Assembly (NCBI RefSeq): GCF_029814825.1
Contig: NZ_CP122379.1
Location: 2,046,001-2,110,000 of the forward strand
Source of the DNA: Aequorivita marisscotiae
Lineage (GTDB): Bacteria > Bacteroidota > Bacteroidia > Flavobacteriales > Flavobacteriaceae
Length of the DNA: 64,000 nt
Reading direction: 5' to 3'
Shown: positions 1-9,878 of the stretch, one piece after another
Numbering within the stretch: the first letter of the stretch is position 1
Layout: every line of letters starts with the position of its first letter
Program-made: the position numbers and the translations under genes
Notes under the pieces: generated by a model
What the model was told of the DNA's origin: nothing
Seen by the model: only the letters and a program-made list of their open reading frames with translations
Databases searched by the model: none

Positions 1-1028
1 TCAACAATTCCTTGGGCCACACGATCGCAACGAACAATCCCGCCGAAGATATTTACTAAAATTGCCTTTACATTCGGATCTTTTAAAATAAGTTTAAAAG
101 CTGCTTCAACGCGTTCGGCATTTGCGGTACCGCCCACGTCAAGGAAGTTTGCGGGTTCGCCACCAGCTTGCTTTATAAGGTCCATCGTGGCCATTGCAAG
201 TCCGGCTCCATTTACCATACAACCAACGTTTCCGTCAAGGTCAACGTAGTTTAAGCCTTTTTCTTGAGCCTCAACCTCTACAGCATTTTCTTCGCGAATG
301 TCGCGCATAGCCATATAATCTTTATGACGGTAAAGCGCATTGTCGTCTAGACTCACCTTCGCATCAACGGCAATTATTCTATCGTCGCTTGTTTTTAAAA
401 CTGGATTGATTTCAAACAAAGACGAGTCAGACTCGCTATAAGCTTTGTAAAGCGCGCTAACAAATTTTGTCATTTCTTTAAACGCTTTTCCGCTCAACCC
501 AAGGTTAAAAGCTACTCTTCGGGCTTGAAAACCTAAAAGGCCTACGGCTGGATCAATTTCTTCGGTAAAAATTAAATGAGGCGTTTCTTCGGCAACTGTT
601 TCAATATCCATTCCCCCTTCGGTAGAATACATAATCATGTTTCTTCCAGTGGAACGGTTTAAAAGAACGCTCATATAATATTCTTCCGGCTCATTGTCGC
701 CGGGATAATAAACATCTTCGGCAATTAGTACCTGATGTACTTTTTTACCTTCGGCAGAAGTTTGCGGCGTTACAAGGTTCATTCCAATTATATCGCCGGC
801 AATAGTTTCAACTTCTTGCAAGTTTTTTGCAAGCTTTACACCGCCACCTTTTCCACGGCCACCAGCGTGAACTTGTGCCTTTATAACGTGCCAGCCCGTT
901 CCGGTATCTTTTGTAAGTTTTTTTGCGGCTTCCACAGCTTCTTTCGGAGTTGTTGCCACGATACCGCGCTGTATTTCAACGCCAAAACTGTTTAAAATTT
1001 CTTTTCCCTGATATTCGTGTAAATTCAT
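1..1028 (-). CDS. sucC: Succinyl-CoA synthetase (ADP-forming) beta subunit, 3' end cut by window edge
   Basis: Beta subunit of the TCA-cycle enzyme that converts succinyl-CoA to succinate with ATP formation; it pairs with SucD. Reading the - strand from the ATG at 1028 gives MNLHEYQGKEIL..., the family's conserved N-terminus. It continues through the ATP-grasp domain (KAQVHAGGRGKGGGVKL near residues 45-62) and the C-terminal ligase segment with YVDLDGNVGCMVNGAGLAMA and FLDVGGTA. About 342 codons are visible of the ~397 expected, so roughly the last 55 residues lie outside the window. The frame is open up to base 3. The start follows a TAnnTTTG box 30 nt upstream. sucD cannot be seen. Identity is very secure. 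Confidence 0.97.
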   Translation of the reverse strand, partial: MNLHEYQGKEILNSFGVEIQRGIVATTPKEAVEAAKKLTKDTGTGWHVIKAQVHAGGRGKGGGVKLAKNLQEVETIAGDIIGMNLVTPQTSAEGKKVHQVLIAEDVYYPGDNEPEEYYMSVLLNRSTGRNMIMYSTEGGMDIETVAEETPHLIFTEEIDPAVGLLGFQARRVAFNLGLSGKAFKEMTKFVSALYKAYSESDSSLFEINPVLKTSDDRIIAVDAKVSLDDNALYRHKDYMAMRDIREENAVEVEAQEKGLNYVDLDGNVGCMVNGAGLAMATMDLIKQAGGEPANFLDVGGTANAERVEAAFKLILKDPNVKAILVNIFGGIVRCDRVAQGIV

Positions 1029-1058
1029 AGTATCGGTTTTGTACTTGTTTATGGAATG

Positions 1059-1066
1059 CAAAAATA
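1059..1066 (-). promoter_or_regulatory. Putative -7 promoter box of sucC
   Basis: On the - strand this reads TATTTTTG, a full match to the Bacteroidota -7 consensus TAnnTTTG, 30 nt before the sucC start codon. No convincing -33 TTG is seen at the usual spacing, so the call rests on the -7 box and its position. Confidence 0.45.
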
Positions 1067-1223
1067 ACAAATGTGATAGGATTGCGCTAATGTTTTTTAA
1101 GGCATTAATTCACAACCTTCAGAATGCTTTTTTAAAATTGAAAAATTATGGAAGTATTCGCTAAATATTAAAGGGTTCATCACTATTTTTACGCCCTAAT
1201 TTTTAAAAATTTATTCTTTAACA

Positions 1224-2429
1224 ATGAAAAATCAAGACCTTTTGGCAATTGCCCAAGAATTCGGAAGCCCTGTTTATGTTTATGACGCCGCAAAAATTGA
1301 AAAGCAGTATAAACGTTTAACCAGCGCTTTTGAAAAGGTGGAACGTTTAAAGATAAATTATGCCGTTAAGGCGCTCTCAAATATTTCAGTATTAAAGTTG
1401 CTCATTAATATGGGGAGTGGTCTAGATACTGTTTCAATTCAAGAAGTGATGCTTGGTTTGGAAGCTGGTGCAAAACCTGAGGACATTATTTACACACCCA
1501 ACGGAATTTCGCTCGAAGAAATTGAAAAAGCGGCGCAACTGGGCGTGCAGATTAATATTGACAATCTTTCCATATTAGAACAATTTGGAACCAACCACCC
1601 GCAAACACCTGTGTGTATTCGTATAAACCCTCACGTAATGGCTGGTGGAAATGCAAATATTTCGGTAGGGCATATTGATAGTAAATTTGGAATTTCAATC
1701 CATCAGATGCCGCTCTTAAAAAGAATTGTTGAAAATACCGGAATGAACATCAACGGAATCCATATGCACACCGGTAGCGATATTTTAGATATTGATGTTT
1801 TTCTTTACGCCTCGGAAATACTTTTTAATGCGGCCGAAAATTTTGATAATTTAGAATTTATCGACTTCGGAAGTGGTTTTAAAGTACCTTATAAAGAAGG
1901 CGATATTGAAACAAATGTAGAAGAATTGGGTGAAAAGCTGAGCAAACGATTTAACGATTTTTGTAAAAAATACGGAAAAAATCTAACCCTCGCTTTTGAG
2001 CCAGGCAAGTTTTTAGTTAGCGAGGCAGGACAATTTTTGGTGAAAGTAAACGTGATAAAACAAACTACTTCTACCGTATTTGCGCAAGTTGATAGCGGAT
2101 TTAACCATTTAATCCGGCCAATGTTATACGGCTCACAACACGAAATAGTAAATATTTCCAGACCGAAAGGTAGAGATCGCTTTTATACAGTAACAGGTTA
2201 TATTTGCGAAACCGATACCTTTGCCAACAATCGCCGTATTCCAGAAATACAGGAAGGCGATATACTTTCATTTCATAACGCCGGTGCGTACTGCTTCACT
2301 ATGGCCAGCAATTATAATTCTAGATATCGCCCCTCAGAAATACTTTGGTATAATGAAAAAGCACACCTGATACGAAAAAGAGAAACTTTTGATGATATTT
2401 TAAAAAATCAAATTGCAATTGAATTATGA
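1224..2429 (+). CDS. lysA: Diaminopimelate decarboxylase
   Basis: PLP-dependent, alanine-racemase-fold decarboxylase that converts meso-diaminopimelate to L-lysine, the last step of lysine synthesis. The PLP-binding lysine is K49 in YAVKALSN. Other family marks are MHTGSDI near residue 180, the glycine-rich FIDFGSGF, EPGKF at 259-263, the ICETDTFA segment corresponding to the CESxD active-site loop, and GAYCFTMASNYNSR near 354. Length 401 aa is normal. The ATG at 1224 starts a standard N-terminus. It stands alone between sucC (divergent) and the cold-shock gene. dapD of the same pathway lies at 54.4-55.2 kb in this window. Confidence 0.96.
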   Translation: MKNQDLLAIAQEFGSPVYVYDAAKIEKQYKRLTSAFEKVERLKINYAVKALSNISVLKLLINMGSGLDTVSIQEVMLGLEAGAKPEDIIYTPNGISLEEIEKAAQLGVQINIDNLSILEQFGTNHPQTPVCIRINPHVMAGGNANISVGHIDSKFGISIHQMPLLKRIVENTGMNINGIHMHTGSDILDIDVFLYASEILFNAAENFDNLEFIDFGSGFKVPYKEGDIETNVEELGEKLSKRFNDFCKKYGKNLTLAFEPGKFLVSEAGQFLVKVNVIKQTTSTVFAQVDSGFNHLIRPMLYGSQHEIVNISRPKGRDRFYTVTGYICETDTFANNRRIPEIQEGDILSFHNAGAYCFTMASNYNSRYRPSEILWYNEKAHLIRKRETFDDILKNQIAIEL

Positions 2430-2550
2430 GCCACTCGAGCAAAAAGAATTGAGTAATTGGCACAGAAAGCGTTAAATTTTGGAGATTTTTGTATTTATTT
2501 TCAATCAAAAAATAAATATTCTAAAAAAGCTTATATGTAAATAAAAACCC

Positions 2551-2558
2551 TATCTTTG
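2551..2558 (+). promoter_or_regulatory. -7 promoter box of the cold-shock gene
   Basis: TATCTTTG matches TAnnTTTG exactly, 30 nt before the ATG at 2589. It overlaps the first in-frame alternative start (2556), which argues that the upstream start is not used. No clear -33 TTG. Confidence 0.55.
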
Positions 2559-2588
2559 CCGCTTATATTAATTATTTATTTAAATACA

Positions 2589-2780
2589 ATGAACAAAGGA
2601 ACAGTAAAATTCTTCAACGACACCAAAGGTTTTGGTTTTATCACTGAAGAAGGAACCAACAAAGAACATTTTGTACACATTTCAGGCCTAATCGACGAAG
2701 TTCGCGAAGGTGACGAAGTAGAATTTGATCTTCAAGAAGGTAAAAAAGGATTGAACGCGGTTAACGTAAAAGTACTTTAA
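2589..2780 (+). CDS. Cold-shock domain protein (CspA family)
   Basis: Small cytoplasmic single-stranded nucleic-acid-binding protein, probably an RNA chaperone. The 63-aa product MNKGTVKFFND... is one OB-fold cold-shock domain with RNP-1 (KGFGFI) and RNP-2 (HFVHI). The frame is open 33 nt further upstream (2556), but that start would lie inside the -7 box and add a non-conserved hydrophobic leader, so 2589 is chosen. The gene is monocistronic, with its own promoter and a strong terminator 22 nt after the stop. AT-rich sequence precedes it, and a long 5' leader is not evident. Confidence 0.95.
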   Translation: MNKGTVKFFNDTKGFGFITEEGTNKEHFVHISGLIDEVREGDEVEFDLQEGKKGLNAVNVKVL

Positions 2781-2801
2781 TACACACAATTTTTTTAAGT
2801 C

Positions 2802-2829
2802 AAAGCCTCCCAATCGGGAGGCTTTTTTT
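2802..2829 (+). terminator. Rho-independent terminator of the cold-shock gene
   Basis: Perfect stem AAAGCCTCCC / GGGAGGCTTT with an AATC loop, followed by a T run. It lies between the cold-shock gene and the M36 protease gene. Confidence 0.9.
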
Positions 2830-2937
2830 ATGGATTCATTTTAAGGAAATGTTTTTTTTAAAATTTATTACTCATAACACATTGATTGTTAATATTTTGT
2901 TATAAATTTATACAACTAACAAAATAATTTCTTAATT

Positions 2938-5900
2938 ATGAAAAAATTAACACTTCTCTTATTAGTGTTAAGCGCGATGCCTATTCAACTTTGCGCACAA
3001 CACAAAAATCCCGAAAAAGAAAAGGAAGTAGCTCAATACGCTACAGAGTCTTCAACCATTTCGCTAAATCAACTTATTAAACAAAAAAGTAATACGTATG
3101 TTATTACGCAAGAACACGTAAGCCTCTTAAGTGGTATACGCCACGTTTATTTACGTCAGGCTATTAACGGTGTGGAAGTATTCGGTACCGAATCTAGTGT
3201 ACATTTAGATAAAACCGGAAAAGTTCTGATGGAGCACAATTCCTTTTTAAATGATGTAAAGGCTACACTTAAAGGTAGCTCGCAAGGAATTTCAGCAAGA
3301 CAGGCTATTACTTCTGTAGCCGGCCAAATGGGTTATAAGATTTCAAACCTACAAGAATTGCAAAATAAAGGTGGAAAAAATAAAGCCGCCGTATTTAATA
3401 AAGCTGGAATATCATTGGTAGAAATACCGGTAAAATTAATGTACTATTATAGAGAAGGAGCTGGCACCCAACTAATTTGGGAACTTTCTATCGCAGAAAC
3501 AACGTCAACCGATTGGTGGAATTTCCGCGTAGATGCTTCAACCGGAAAAATAATAGATAAAAATAATTGGACCGTTTCCTGTAACATTATGGATAAACAT
3601 AATGAGCATTATCACGGTGAAAACGCAGTAAATTATACTACATTAATTGGTCCGATTACCGAAATTGAGGCCAGTTATATTTACGATGAAACACCTAAAA
3701 ACCTAATCTCGGAAGTACCCGAAGCACTCGCGAGCGGATACCGGGTTTACGCAATGCCTGTTGAGTCTCCTAATCACGGTGCACGTTCCATGCAAGTTGA
3801 TCCTGATGACGCGGTAGCTTCTCCTTTTGGATGGCACGATACAGATGGGGTAGCGGGACCAGAATTTACAGTTACCACAGGTAATAATGTAGATGCTCAT
3901 AAGGGTATAGATCGCCCCGACGGAACAGCAGCATTAAACTTCGACTTTCCAATAGATTTAACACAAAACCCAGCTTTAAATACAGCGCCATATATAACTA
4001 ACTTGTTTTATTGGAACAACATTATGCACGATGTACTGTATCAATATGGGTTTGATGAGGCTAGTGGAAACTTTCAGGAAAACAACTACTTACGCGGAGG
4101 GCTAGGATCAGACAGTGTAAATGCCAACGCTCAAGCGCCGGGTAACTGTAACGCTAATTTTGGTACGCCGGTAGATGGTTCTAACCCTACAATGAATATG
4201 TTTTTATGTAGCAATTCAACTCCAGCCCACGATGGCTCGTTAGATGCAGGCGTGGTAACTCACGAATATGGCCATGGTGTTTCTAACAGACTAACCGGTG
4301 GTGGTGGTAACGTTAGTTGTTTAAATAACGCAGAGCAAATGGGTGAAGGTTGGAGCGACTTTTACGGCTTGTTATTAACTATTGAACCTGGCGATACAGG
4401 TACAGATGCCCGTGGTGTAGGAACCTATTTATTAGGTCAACCAACAACTGGACCGGGTGTAAGAACCCAACGCTATAGTACCGATTTTGCTGTTAACAAT
4501 CATACTTACGATGATATAAAAACCATGGCAATACCTCATGGTGTTGGTGAAGTTTGGGCAACGATGCTTTGGGATATGACTTGGGGCATTATAGCAACAG
4601 TTCCTTTTGATCCCGATGTTTATTATGGTAATGGAGGAAATAATGTGGCATTGGCCATTGTTACCGAAGGTTTAAAACTACAACCTTGCAGTCCTGGGTT
4701 TGTTGATGGTCGTGATGCTATTTTAGCTGCAGACCAAGCCTTATATGGCGGTGCCCATGTCTGCGCTATTTGGGAAGCTTTTGCAAGAAGAGGTCTAGGC
4801 TTTAGTGCGAGTCAAGGTTCATCTAGCAGTACAACGGACGGTACAGAAGCATTCGATTTACCACCAGGTTTTTCAAACTTAGATGTTATTGACGAAGTAT
4901 GTATGTCCGCAGGAATTCAAACAGGATTAACCGGTGGAAGCCCTACGGGAGGTCATTATACTGGTTCGGGTGTAACAGATGATGGTAACGGTACTACTTT
5001 TACCTTCGACCCAACTTTTGGAGGTCCAGGCTTGGTAACTGTTACCTATACCGTAAACGACCCTTGTACTGGCAATCCAACAACACTTACCGATGATATA
5101 AATGTAACTAACGATCCACCTGTAATAATATGTAGAGGCTCTGGCGCGATTCCAATGACTGGATCGAGCTCAGATAGTCCTGGCTTGCCGATTCCAGATA
5201 ATAACCCAACAGGCGTAACCGCGACAATGAATGTTACAGAAAATGTAACTATTACCGATTTAGATGTAGATATAAATATAAGCCACACTTGGGTAGGTGA
5301 TATAATAGTTACATTAAAATCACCTGCAGGAACAACAGCCACAATTATAGACAGACCGGGAAGAACCACCAGTGGAGCAGGTTGTAGTAGAGATGATATT
5401 GATGCTACTTTAGACGATGAAGCTGCGACACCAGTTGAAACCGAATGTGCTACGGCAACGCCAACTATAGATGGGTCCTTTATACCAAACAATCCACTGT
5501 CTATTTTCGATGGTGAAAATACGGCTGGTATTTGGGAAGTTACCGTTTCAGACAACGCAGGTGCAGATACCGGAACATTAAATTCTTGGGCTATACATTA
5601 TGACTATGAAGAATTAGCCCCAGTTTTAGATGTTACATTAGATGCTACTGGGAATGCAACGGTGAACGCAGCCGACTTCCTGTACAGTGTTACCGTAGAT
5701 TGTGGAGGATATACAGTATTGGCCGGAGCTCCGTTGGGTGCAACCGTTAGTTTTACTTGCGCAGATATTGGTATGAATACCATCCCTGTTGAAGTTACCA
5801 ATGATAATGGCGCTACTTCAACTTGTTCCGCACTTGTAAATGTAATAGGAGTAGCGGTTCCGAGCACTTTAACCTGTCCAGCAGATATTACCCAAAACAA

Positions 5901-8900
5901 TGATCCTGGCACATGTGGCGCAAATATCACGGTGCCTATGGCAGTATTTGGTGCTGGATGCGGGTCTGGTAGTTGCATTCAAGTTGATGATATTGAAAGT
6001 TATACCCTAGGGCCAATTTTAGGTCAAAATGCAAATTGGGAAACTTGGACCCCAGGTACACCATCAGAAAGTGCCGAAGTTTCAACAGACCAAGCCCAAA
6101 GCGGAACAAAAAGTGTTAAAATTACTGGAGTTCCCGCCGGAGGACCGGTAGATCAAACCTATAGATTAGGCAATCTAGCCAGTGGAGTTTGGGAAGTAAA
6201 ATATTCCATGTACATCCCTGTAGGCAATTCAGCATTTACCAACATTCAAAAATCTGAAACTTCAGGTACTGAATGGGCACATCAAATTCAATTTAACTCT
6301 GATGGAACAGCAAATTATCAAGTTGAAAATACGCTAAACCCATTTGTTTACCCACAAGGAGGCTGGTTTGAAGTTATGTTTTACATCGATTTAACAAATG
6401 ATACCTGTGAGTTTTTTATTGATGGAACATCAATTATTACACACCCTTACAGTTCATTTAGTACCGGGATCGGAGGTTTAAGTACTATTGGTTCTATAAA
6501 TTTTTTCCCTAGAACTAACGAATTTGGAACTGATCCAAATCCAACCGCCACTCCATTGTTTTATATAGACGACCTAAGTTTATGTGTTGTTCCTATTAAT
6601 GATTATAACAATACAGCAGATGCCAGTGATACATATCCAGTTGGAAGTACAAACGTGGTTTGGACAGCCATAGATCAAGCAGGCGCTAGTTATTCCTGTA
6701 CTCAAGTAATTACTGTAAATGATGTAGAGGATCCGGTAATTTCTTGTCCAGCCAATGTGATTGTTAATAACGATCTAGGAAGTTGTGGCGCTATAGTTAA
6801 TTATACTGCGCCTACAGCAACAGATAATTGTGGCGTTGCCAATACTTGCACAACCGAAGATTTTGAAACTTATGTATTGCCAACAGGAACTTCTGAAGTA
6901 CTACCGGGAGTTACAACTTTAGATGAAAACACCGTTGCAAATGGGCAGGGTCCAGGTCTTGTTCAAGATGGTTGCGTATATCAAGTTCCATCCGGGTATT
7001 TTCAATGGAACGCTGCGGGATATTTTGGACAGGTAAATAAAAATATTGTAGGGAATACTACCAATACAATGAACCTTGTATACGATACTCCTGTATACTC
7101 AGTTAATTTTAATCTTAGTGCATTTAACGGCTTTGCCGACTCTGCCACGATAGAAGCTTTTGATGCCGGGGGTGTTTCGCTTGGAGTAGTAGGTCCTGTG
7201 GCAATTCCGGATGCTACACCCGTTCCGGTTTCTTTTGCTATTCCAGGTATTAAAACTATTACAATTGTCGGATCACGGGGGTGGACTCCGTTGCTTAACG
7301 ACCATGTATTTTGTTTTAGTAGCGTACTTGTTCCCGTACAGACCGCAGGTTTACCTAGCGGAAGCAATTTCCCAGTAGGAACAACTACAAATACATTTGT
7401 TGTTACCGATGGTGCTGGAAATTCAGCAACTTGTAGTTTTGATGTAACAGTAAACGATACCGAAGCGCCAACTGCTAGTTGTGTTGCACCCTTTACTTTA
7501 CAATTAGATGTTAATGGAGATGCAAGTATTACTGCTGCAGATATTGATGCTGGAAGTACAGATAACTGCGCCATTGCGTCAGTAAGTATCGCGCCGAGCA
7601 ACTTTACTTGCGCAGATGTAGGACCAAATACAGTAACACTCACCGTAACCGATACTAGCGGAAATGTTTCAACCTGTACAACTATTGTAACAGTTGAAGA
7701 TAATGTGGCACCAACTGCCGTATGCCAACCATTTACCGCCCAATTAGATGCCACAGGTAATGTAACAATTACTGGCGCCGACGTTGACGGTGGGTCTGCC
7801 GATGCCTGTGGAATTGCTTCACTTTCAGTTTCCCCGAACGCATTTACCTGCGCAGATGTTGGACCAAATACGGTAACACTCACCGTAACCGATGTAAACG
7901 GCAACGTTTCAACCTGTACAACAACGGTCACCGTTGAAGATAACGTTGCGCCGGTTGCAAACTGTGCTGCTCCGTTCACCCTTCAGTTGGATGCTTCGGG
8001 TAATGCAAGTATTACCGTTGGCGACATTGATGCCGGAAGCACCGATGCCTGTGGCATAGCGAGCACCACGATAGACAAATCCACGTTTACCTGCACGGAT
8101 GTTGGACCAAATACGGTAACACTTACCGTAACCGATGTAAACGGAAACGTGTCAACCTGTACAACAACGGTTACCGTTGAGGATAGCATTGCGCCAACAA
8201 TTATTTGCCCAGCAGACATTACCGCCAACACAGATGTGGGAGATTGTGCTGCAACGGTAACCTTTGTTACTCCGGTGGCTTTCGATAATTGCGGCATTGC
8301 AAGCGTCGTCCAAACAATGGGCGACCCAAGCGGAAGCAGTTTCCCGGTTGGCGTAAACACCATTGAATTCATCGCGACCGATGTAAACGGAAACACCAGC
8401 ACCTGCAGTTTTACCATTACCGTAACGGATAACGAACCACCCACTATGGTCTGCCAGAATATCACCATTCAACTTGATGCGGCCGGTAACGCAACAATTA
8501 CCCCGGCAGATGTTGATGGAGGTAGTTCCGATAACTGTGGAATAGCGACTTCATCAGTAAGTCCAAGTACGTTTGATTGTAGCGATGTTGGTACCAACAA
8601 CGTGACGCTAACGGTGACCGATGTTCACGGAAATACGTCAACCTGTACCGCAATAGTAACCGTTGAGGATGTTACGGCGCCAGTAGCTGTTTGCCAGGAC
8701 ATCACGGTAGCGCTTGATGCGTCGGGCACGGTAACCATCGCAGGAATAGATGTTGACGGTGGAAGCACCGATGCCTGTGGCATTGCGAGCTACGACCTCG
8801 ACATAGATACTTTTGATTGTTCAAATGTTGGTGACAATATTGTAACATTAACAGTAACCGATGTCAATGGAAACACGTCAACTTGTACCGCTACGGTAAC

Positions 8901-9684
8901 TGTGGAAGACAATACCAGCCCGGTGTTAGTGTGTCAGGACTTCACCCTTGAACTTGGTGCCGATGGTACTGCCGTTCTTGACCCAAGTGATGTGATAGCC
9001 TCTAACGATGACGCCTGCGGAATCTTTGCCTCGGCAGTAGATATTACAAACTTTAGCTGTGCCGATATAGGAGCGCCAATTACGGTTCAAGTATTTACGA
9101 TGGATGTAAACGGCAACCTTGCAACTTGTACAGCGCAAGTTACAGTGGTAGATTTATTAGCGCCGGTTATTACCTGCCCTGCAGATCAGACCGTTGATCC
9201 GGGACCTGGCAACATTTTCTATATCCTTCCAGATTACTTTGCAACGGGTGAAGCTACAGCAATAGACAACTGTACAGATCCGGTTACGTTAACCTCTCAG
9301 AGTCCGGCGGCAGGAACGCCACTCGCCGATGGTACGTACACCATTACATTTACTGCAGAGGATGCATATGGAAATGTTTCAACTTGTGATTTTGAACTTA
9401 TCGTAGAAAGTGTATTGGGTGTAGGCGATAACAACGCAAATATTGGAAGCGTGCAAATGTATCCAAACCCAGCTAAAAACACAGTAATGATTGGAAACCC
9501 ACAAAGCCTTTCTCTCGAAAATTTAAACATATTCGATATTAGAGGAAGAGTAGTGAAAACAATAGACCTAAGGAATATGGGCTCCGAAAAGGCTATTGAT
9601 ATTTCTGAATTAGCTGCGGCAACCTATATTGTAATAATAGAAGGTGAAAACGGCAGAATAACCAAAAGGCTTATAAAGGAGTAA
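2938..9684 (+). CDS. Secreted M36 (fungalysin-type) metalloprotease with P-domain, HYR/Ig-like repeats and T9SS sorting domain
   Basis: 2248-aa exported zinc protease. Residues 1-20 are a signal peptide ending CAQ. The next ~200 residues look like an FTP/PepSY propeptide (QAINGVEVFGTESSVHLD). The M36 catalytic domain follows with HEYGH at 442-446 and a third zinc ligand E470 in GEGWSDF. Residues ~740-891 are a proprotein-convertase P-domain (HTWVGDIIVTLKSP ... GTLNSWAIHYDY). The rest is HYR/Ig-like repeats with paired cysteines. They are interrupted near residues 1020-1220 by a ConA/LamG-like insert (VDDIESYTLG..., ending in FYIDDLSLCV) and near 1305-1465 by a second insert. The end is a type A T9SS C-terminal domain (MYPNPAKNTV ... 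KRLIKE). It is probably surface-attached or released. The tail from 8188 is nearly identical to that of the next gene. Family assignment is secure; the substrate is unknown. Confidence 0.93.
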   Translation: MKKLTLLLLVLSAMPIQLCAQHKNPEKEKEVAQYATESSTISLNQLIKQKSNTYVITQEHVSLLSGIRHVYLRQAINGVEVFGTESSVHLDKTGKVLMEHNSFLNDVKATLKGSSQGISARQAITSVAGQMGYKISNLQELQNKGGKNKAAVFNKAGISLVEIPVKLMYYYREGAGTQLIWELSIAETTSTDWWNFRVDASTGKIIDKNNWTVSCNIMDKHNEHYHGENAVNYTTLIGPITEIEASYIYDETPKNLISEVPEALASGYRVYAMPVESPNHGARSMQVDPDDAVASPFGWHDTDGVAGPEFTVTTGNNVDAHKGIDRPDGTAALNFDFPIDLTQNPALNTAPYITNLFYWNNIMHDVLYQYGFDEASGNFQENNYLRGGLGSDSVNANAQAPGNCNANFGTPVDGSNPTMNMFLCSNSTPAHDGSLDAGVVTHEYGHGVSNRLTGGGGNVSCLNNAEQMGEGWSDFYGLLLTIEPGDTGTDARGVGTYLLGQPTTGPGVRTQRYSTDFAVNNHTYDDIKTMAIPHGVGEVWATMLWDMTWGIIATVPFDPDVYYGNGGNNVALAIVTEGLKLQPCSPGFVDGRDAILAADQALYGGAHVCAIWEAFARRGLGFSASQGSSSSTTDGTEAFDLPPGFSNLDVIDEVCMSAGIQTGLTGGSPTGGHYTGSGVTDDGNGTTFTFDPTFGGPGLVTVTYTVNDPCTGNPTTLTDDINVTNDPPVIICRGSGAIPMTGSSSDSPGLPIPDNNPTGVTATMNVTENVTITDLDVDINISHTWVGDIIVTLKSPAGTTATIIDRPGRTTSGAGCSRDDIDATLDDEAATPVETECATATPTIDGSFIPNNPLSIFDGENTAGIWEVTVSDNAGADTGTLNSWAIHYDYEELAPVLDVTLDATGNATVNAADFLYSVTVDCGGYTVLAGAPLGATVSFTCADIGMNTIPVEVTNDNGATSTCSALVNVIGVAVPSTLTCPADITQNNDPGTCGANITVPMAVFGAGCGSGSCIQVDDIESYTLGPILGQNANWETWTPGTPSESAEVSTDQAQSGTKSVKITGVPAGGPVDQTYRLGNLASGVWEVKYSMYIPVGNSAFTNIQKSETSGTEWAHQIQFNSDGTANYQVENTLNPFVYPQGGWFEVMFYIDLTNDTCEFFIDGTSIITHPYSSFSTGIGGLSTIGSINFFPRTNEFGTDPNPTATPLFYIDDLSLCVVPINDYNNTADASDTYPVGSTNVVWTAIDQAGASYSCTQVITVNDVEDPVISCPANVIVNNDLGSCGAIVNYTAPTATDNCGVANTCTTEDFETYVLPTGTSEVLPGVTTLDENTVANGQGPGLVQDGCVYQVPSGYFQWNAAGYFGQVNKNIVGNTTNTMNLVYDTPVYSVNFNLSAFNGFADSATIEAFDAGGVSLGVVGPVAIPDATPVPVSFAIPGIKTITIVGSRGWTPLLNDHVFCFSSVLVPVQTAGLPSGSNFPVGTTTNTFVVTDGAGNSATCSFDVTVNDTEAPTASCVAPFTLQLDVNGDASITAADIDAGSTDNCAIASVSIAPSNFTCADVGPNTVTLTVTDTSGNVSTCTTIVTVEDNVAPTAVCQPFTAQLDATGNVTITGADVDGGSADACGIASLSVSPNAFTCADVGPNTVTLTVTDVNGNVSTCTTTVTVEDNVAPVANCAAPFTLQLDASGNASITVGDIDAGSTDACGIASTTIDKSTFTCTDVGPNTVTLTVTDVNGNVSTCTTTVTVEDSIAPTIICPADITANTDVGDCAATVTFVTPVAFDNCGIASVVQTMGDPSGSSFPVGVNTIEFIATDVNGNTSTCSFTITVTDNEPPTMVCQNITIQLDAAGNATITPADVDGGSSDNCGIATSSVSPSTFDCSDVGTNNVTLTVTDVHGNTSTCTAIVTVEDVTAPVAVCQDITVALDASGTVTIAGIDVDGGSTDACGIASYDLDIDTFDCSNVGDNIVTLTVTDVNGNTSTCTATVTVEDNTSPVLVCQDFTLELGADGTAVLDPSDVIASNDDACGIFASAVDITNFSCADIGAPITVQVFTMDVNGNLATCTAQVTVVDLLAPVITCPADQTVDPGPGNIFYILPDYFATGEATAIDNCTDPVTLTSQSPAAGTPLADGTYTITFTAEDAYGNVSTCDFELIVESVLGVGDNNANIGSVQMYPNPAKNTVMIGNPQSLSLENLNIFDIRGRVVKTIDLRNMGSEKAIDISELAAATYIVIIEGENGRITKRLIKE
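8188..9411 (+). repeat. C-terminal repeat tract shared with the adjacent giant gene (copy 1)
   Basis: This 1224-bp stretch aligns without indels to 21708-22931 at a constant offset of 13,520 bp. Identity is very high by eye until about 9325, then falls sharply before the two different T9SS sorting domains. It encodes five HYR/Ig-like modules, including IICPADITANTD and VCQDITVALDASG. Confidence 0.9.
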
Positions 9685-9707
9685 GCGCTTAATTTTAATT
9701 TAATGGG

Positions 9708-9740
9708 AAACCCTTCCGAATTTATTCGGAAGGGTTTTTT
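9708..9740 (+). terminator. Rho-independent terminator after the M36 protease gene
   Basis: Stem AAACCCTTCCGAA / TTCGGAAGGGTTT with a TTTA loop and a T run, 24 nt after the stop codon. The core AACCCTTCC recurs in the terminator of the neighbouring giant gene (23228-23263). Confidence 0.9.
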
Positions 9741-9878
9741 AATATGCTTATTTCTCCACGCTTAACAGTGCTTGTAAGAGTTTTAACTTGCTTTAATATT
9801 TTTTTTAAGGATATATGATGACATGTTTACTCTTTTTTCGATGTAATACTATAACCAAATTATTAATTCCTGTCAATT

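Noticed and set aside
735..995. + strand 86-aa ORF
   Set aside because: Lies fully inside sucC on the other strand; composition is that of an antisense frame.
2556..2588. Upstream start for the cold-shock gene
   Set aside because: It would begin inside the TATCTTTG -7 box and add 11 non-conserved residues.
5046..5978. - strand ORFs of 169 and 124 aa within the M36 gene
   Set aside because: Antisense of HYR/P-domain codons; no family features and no promoter.
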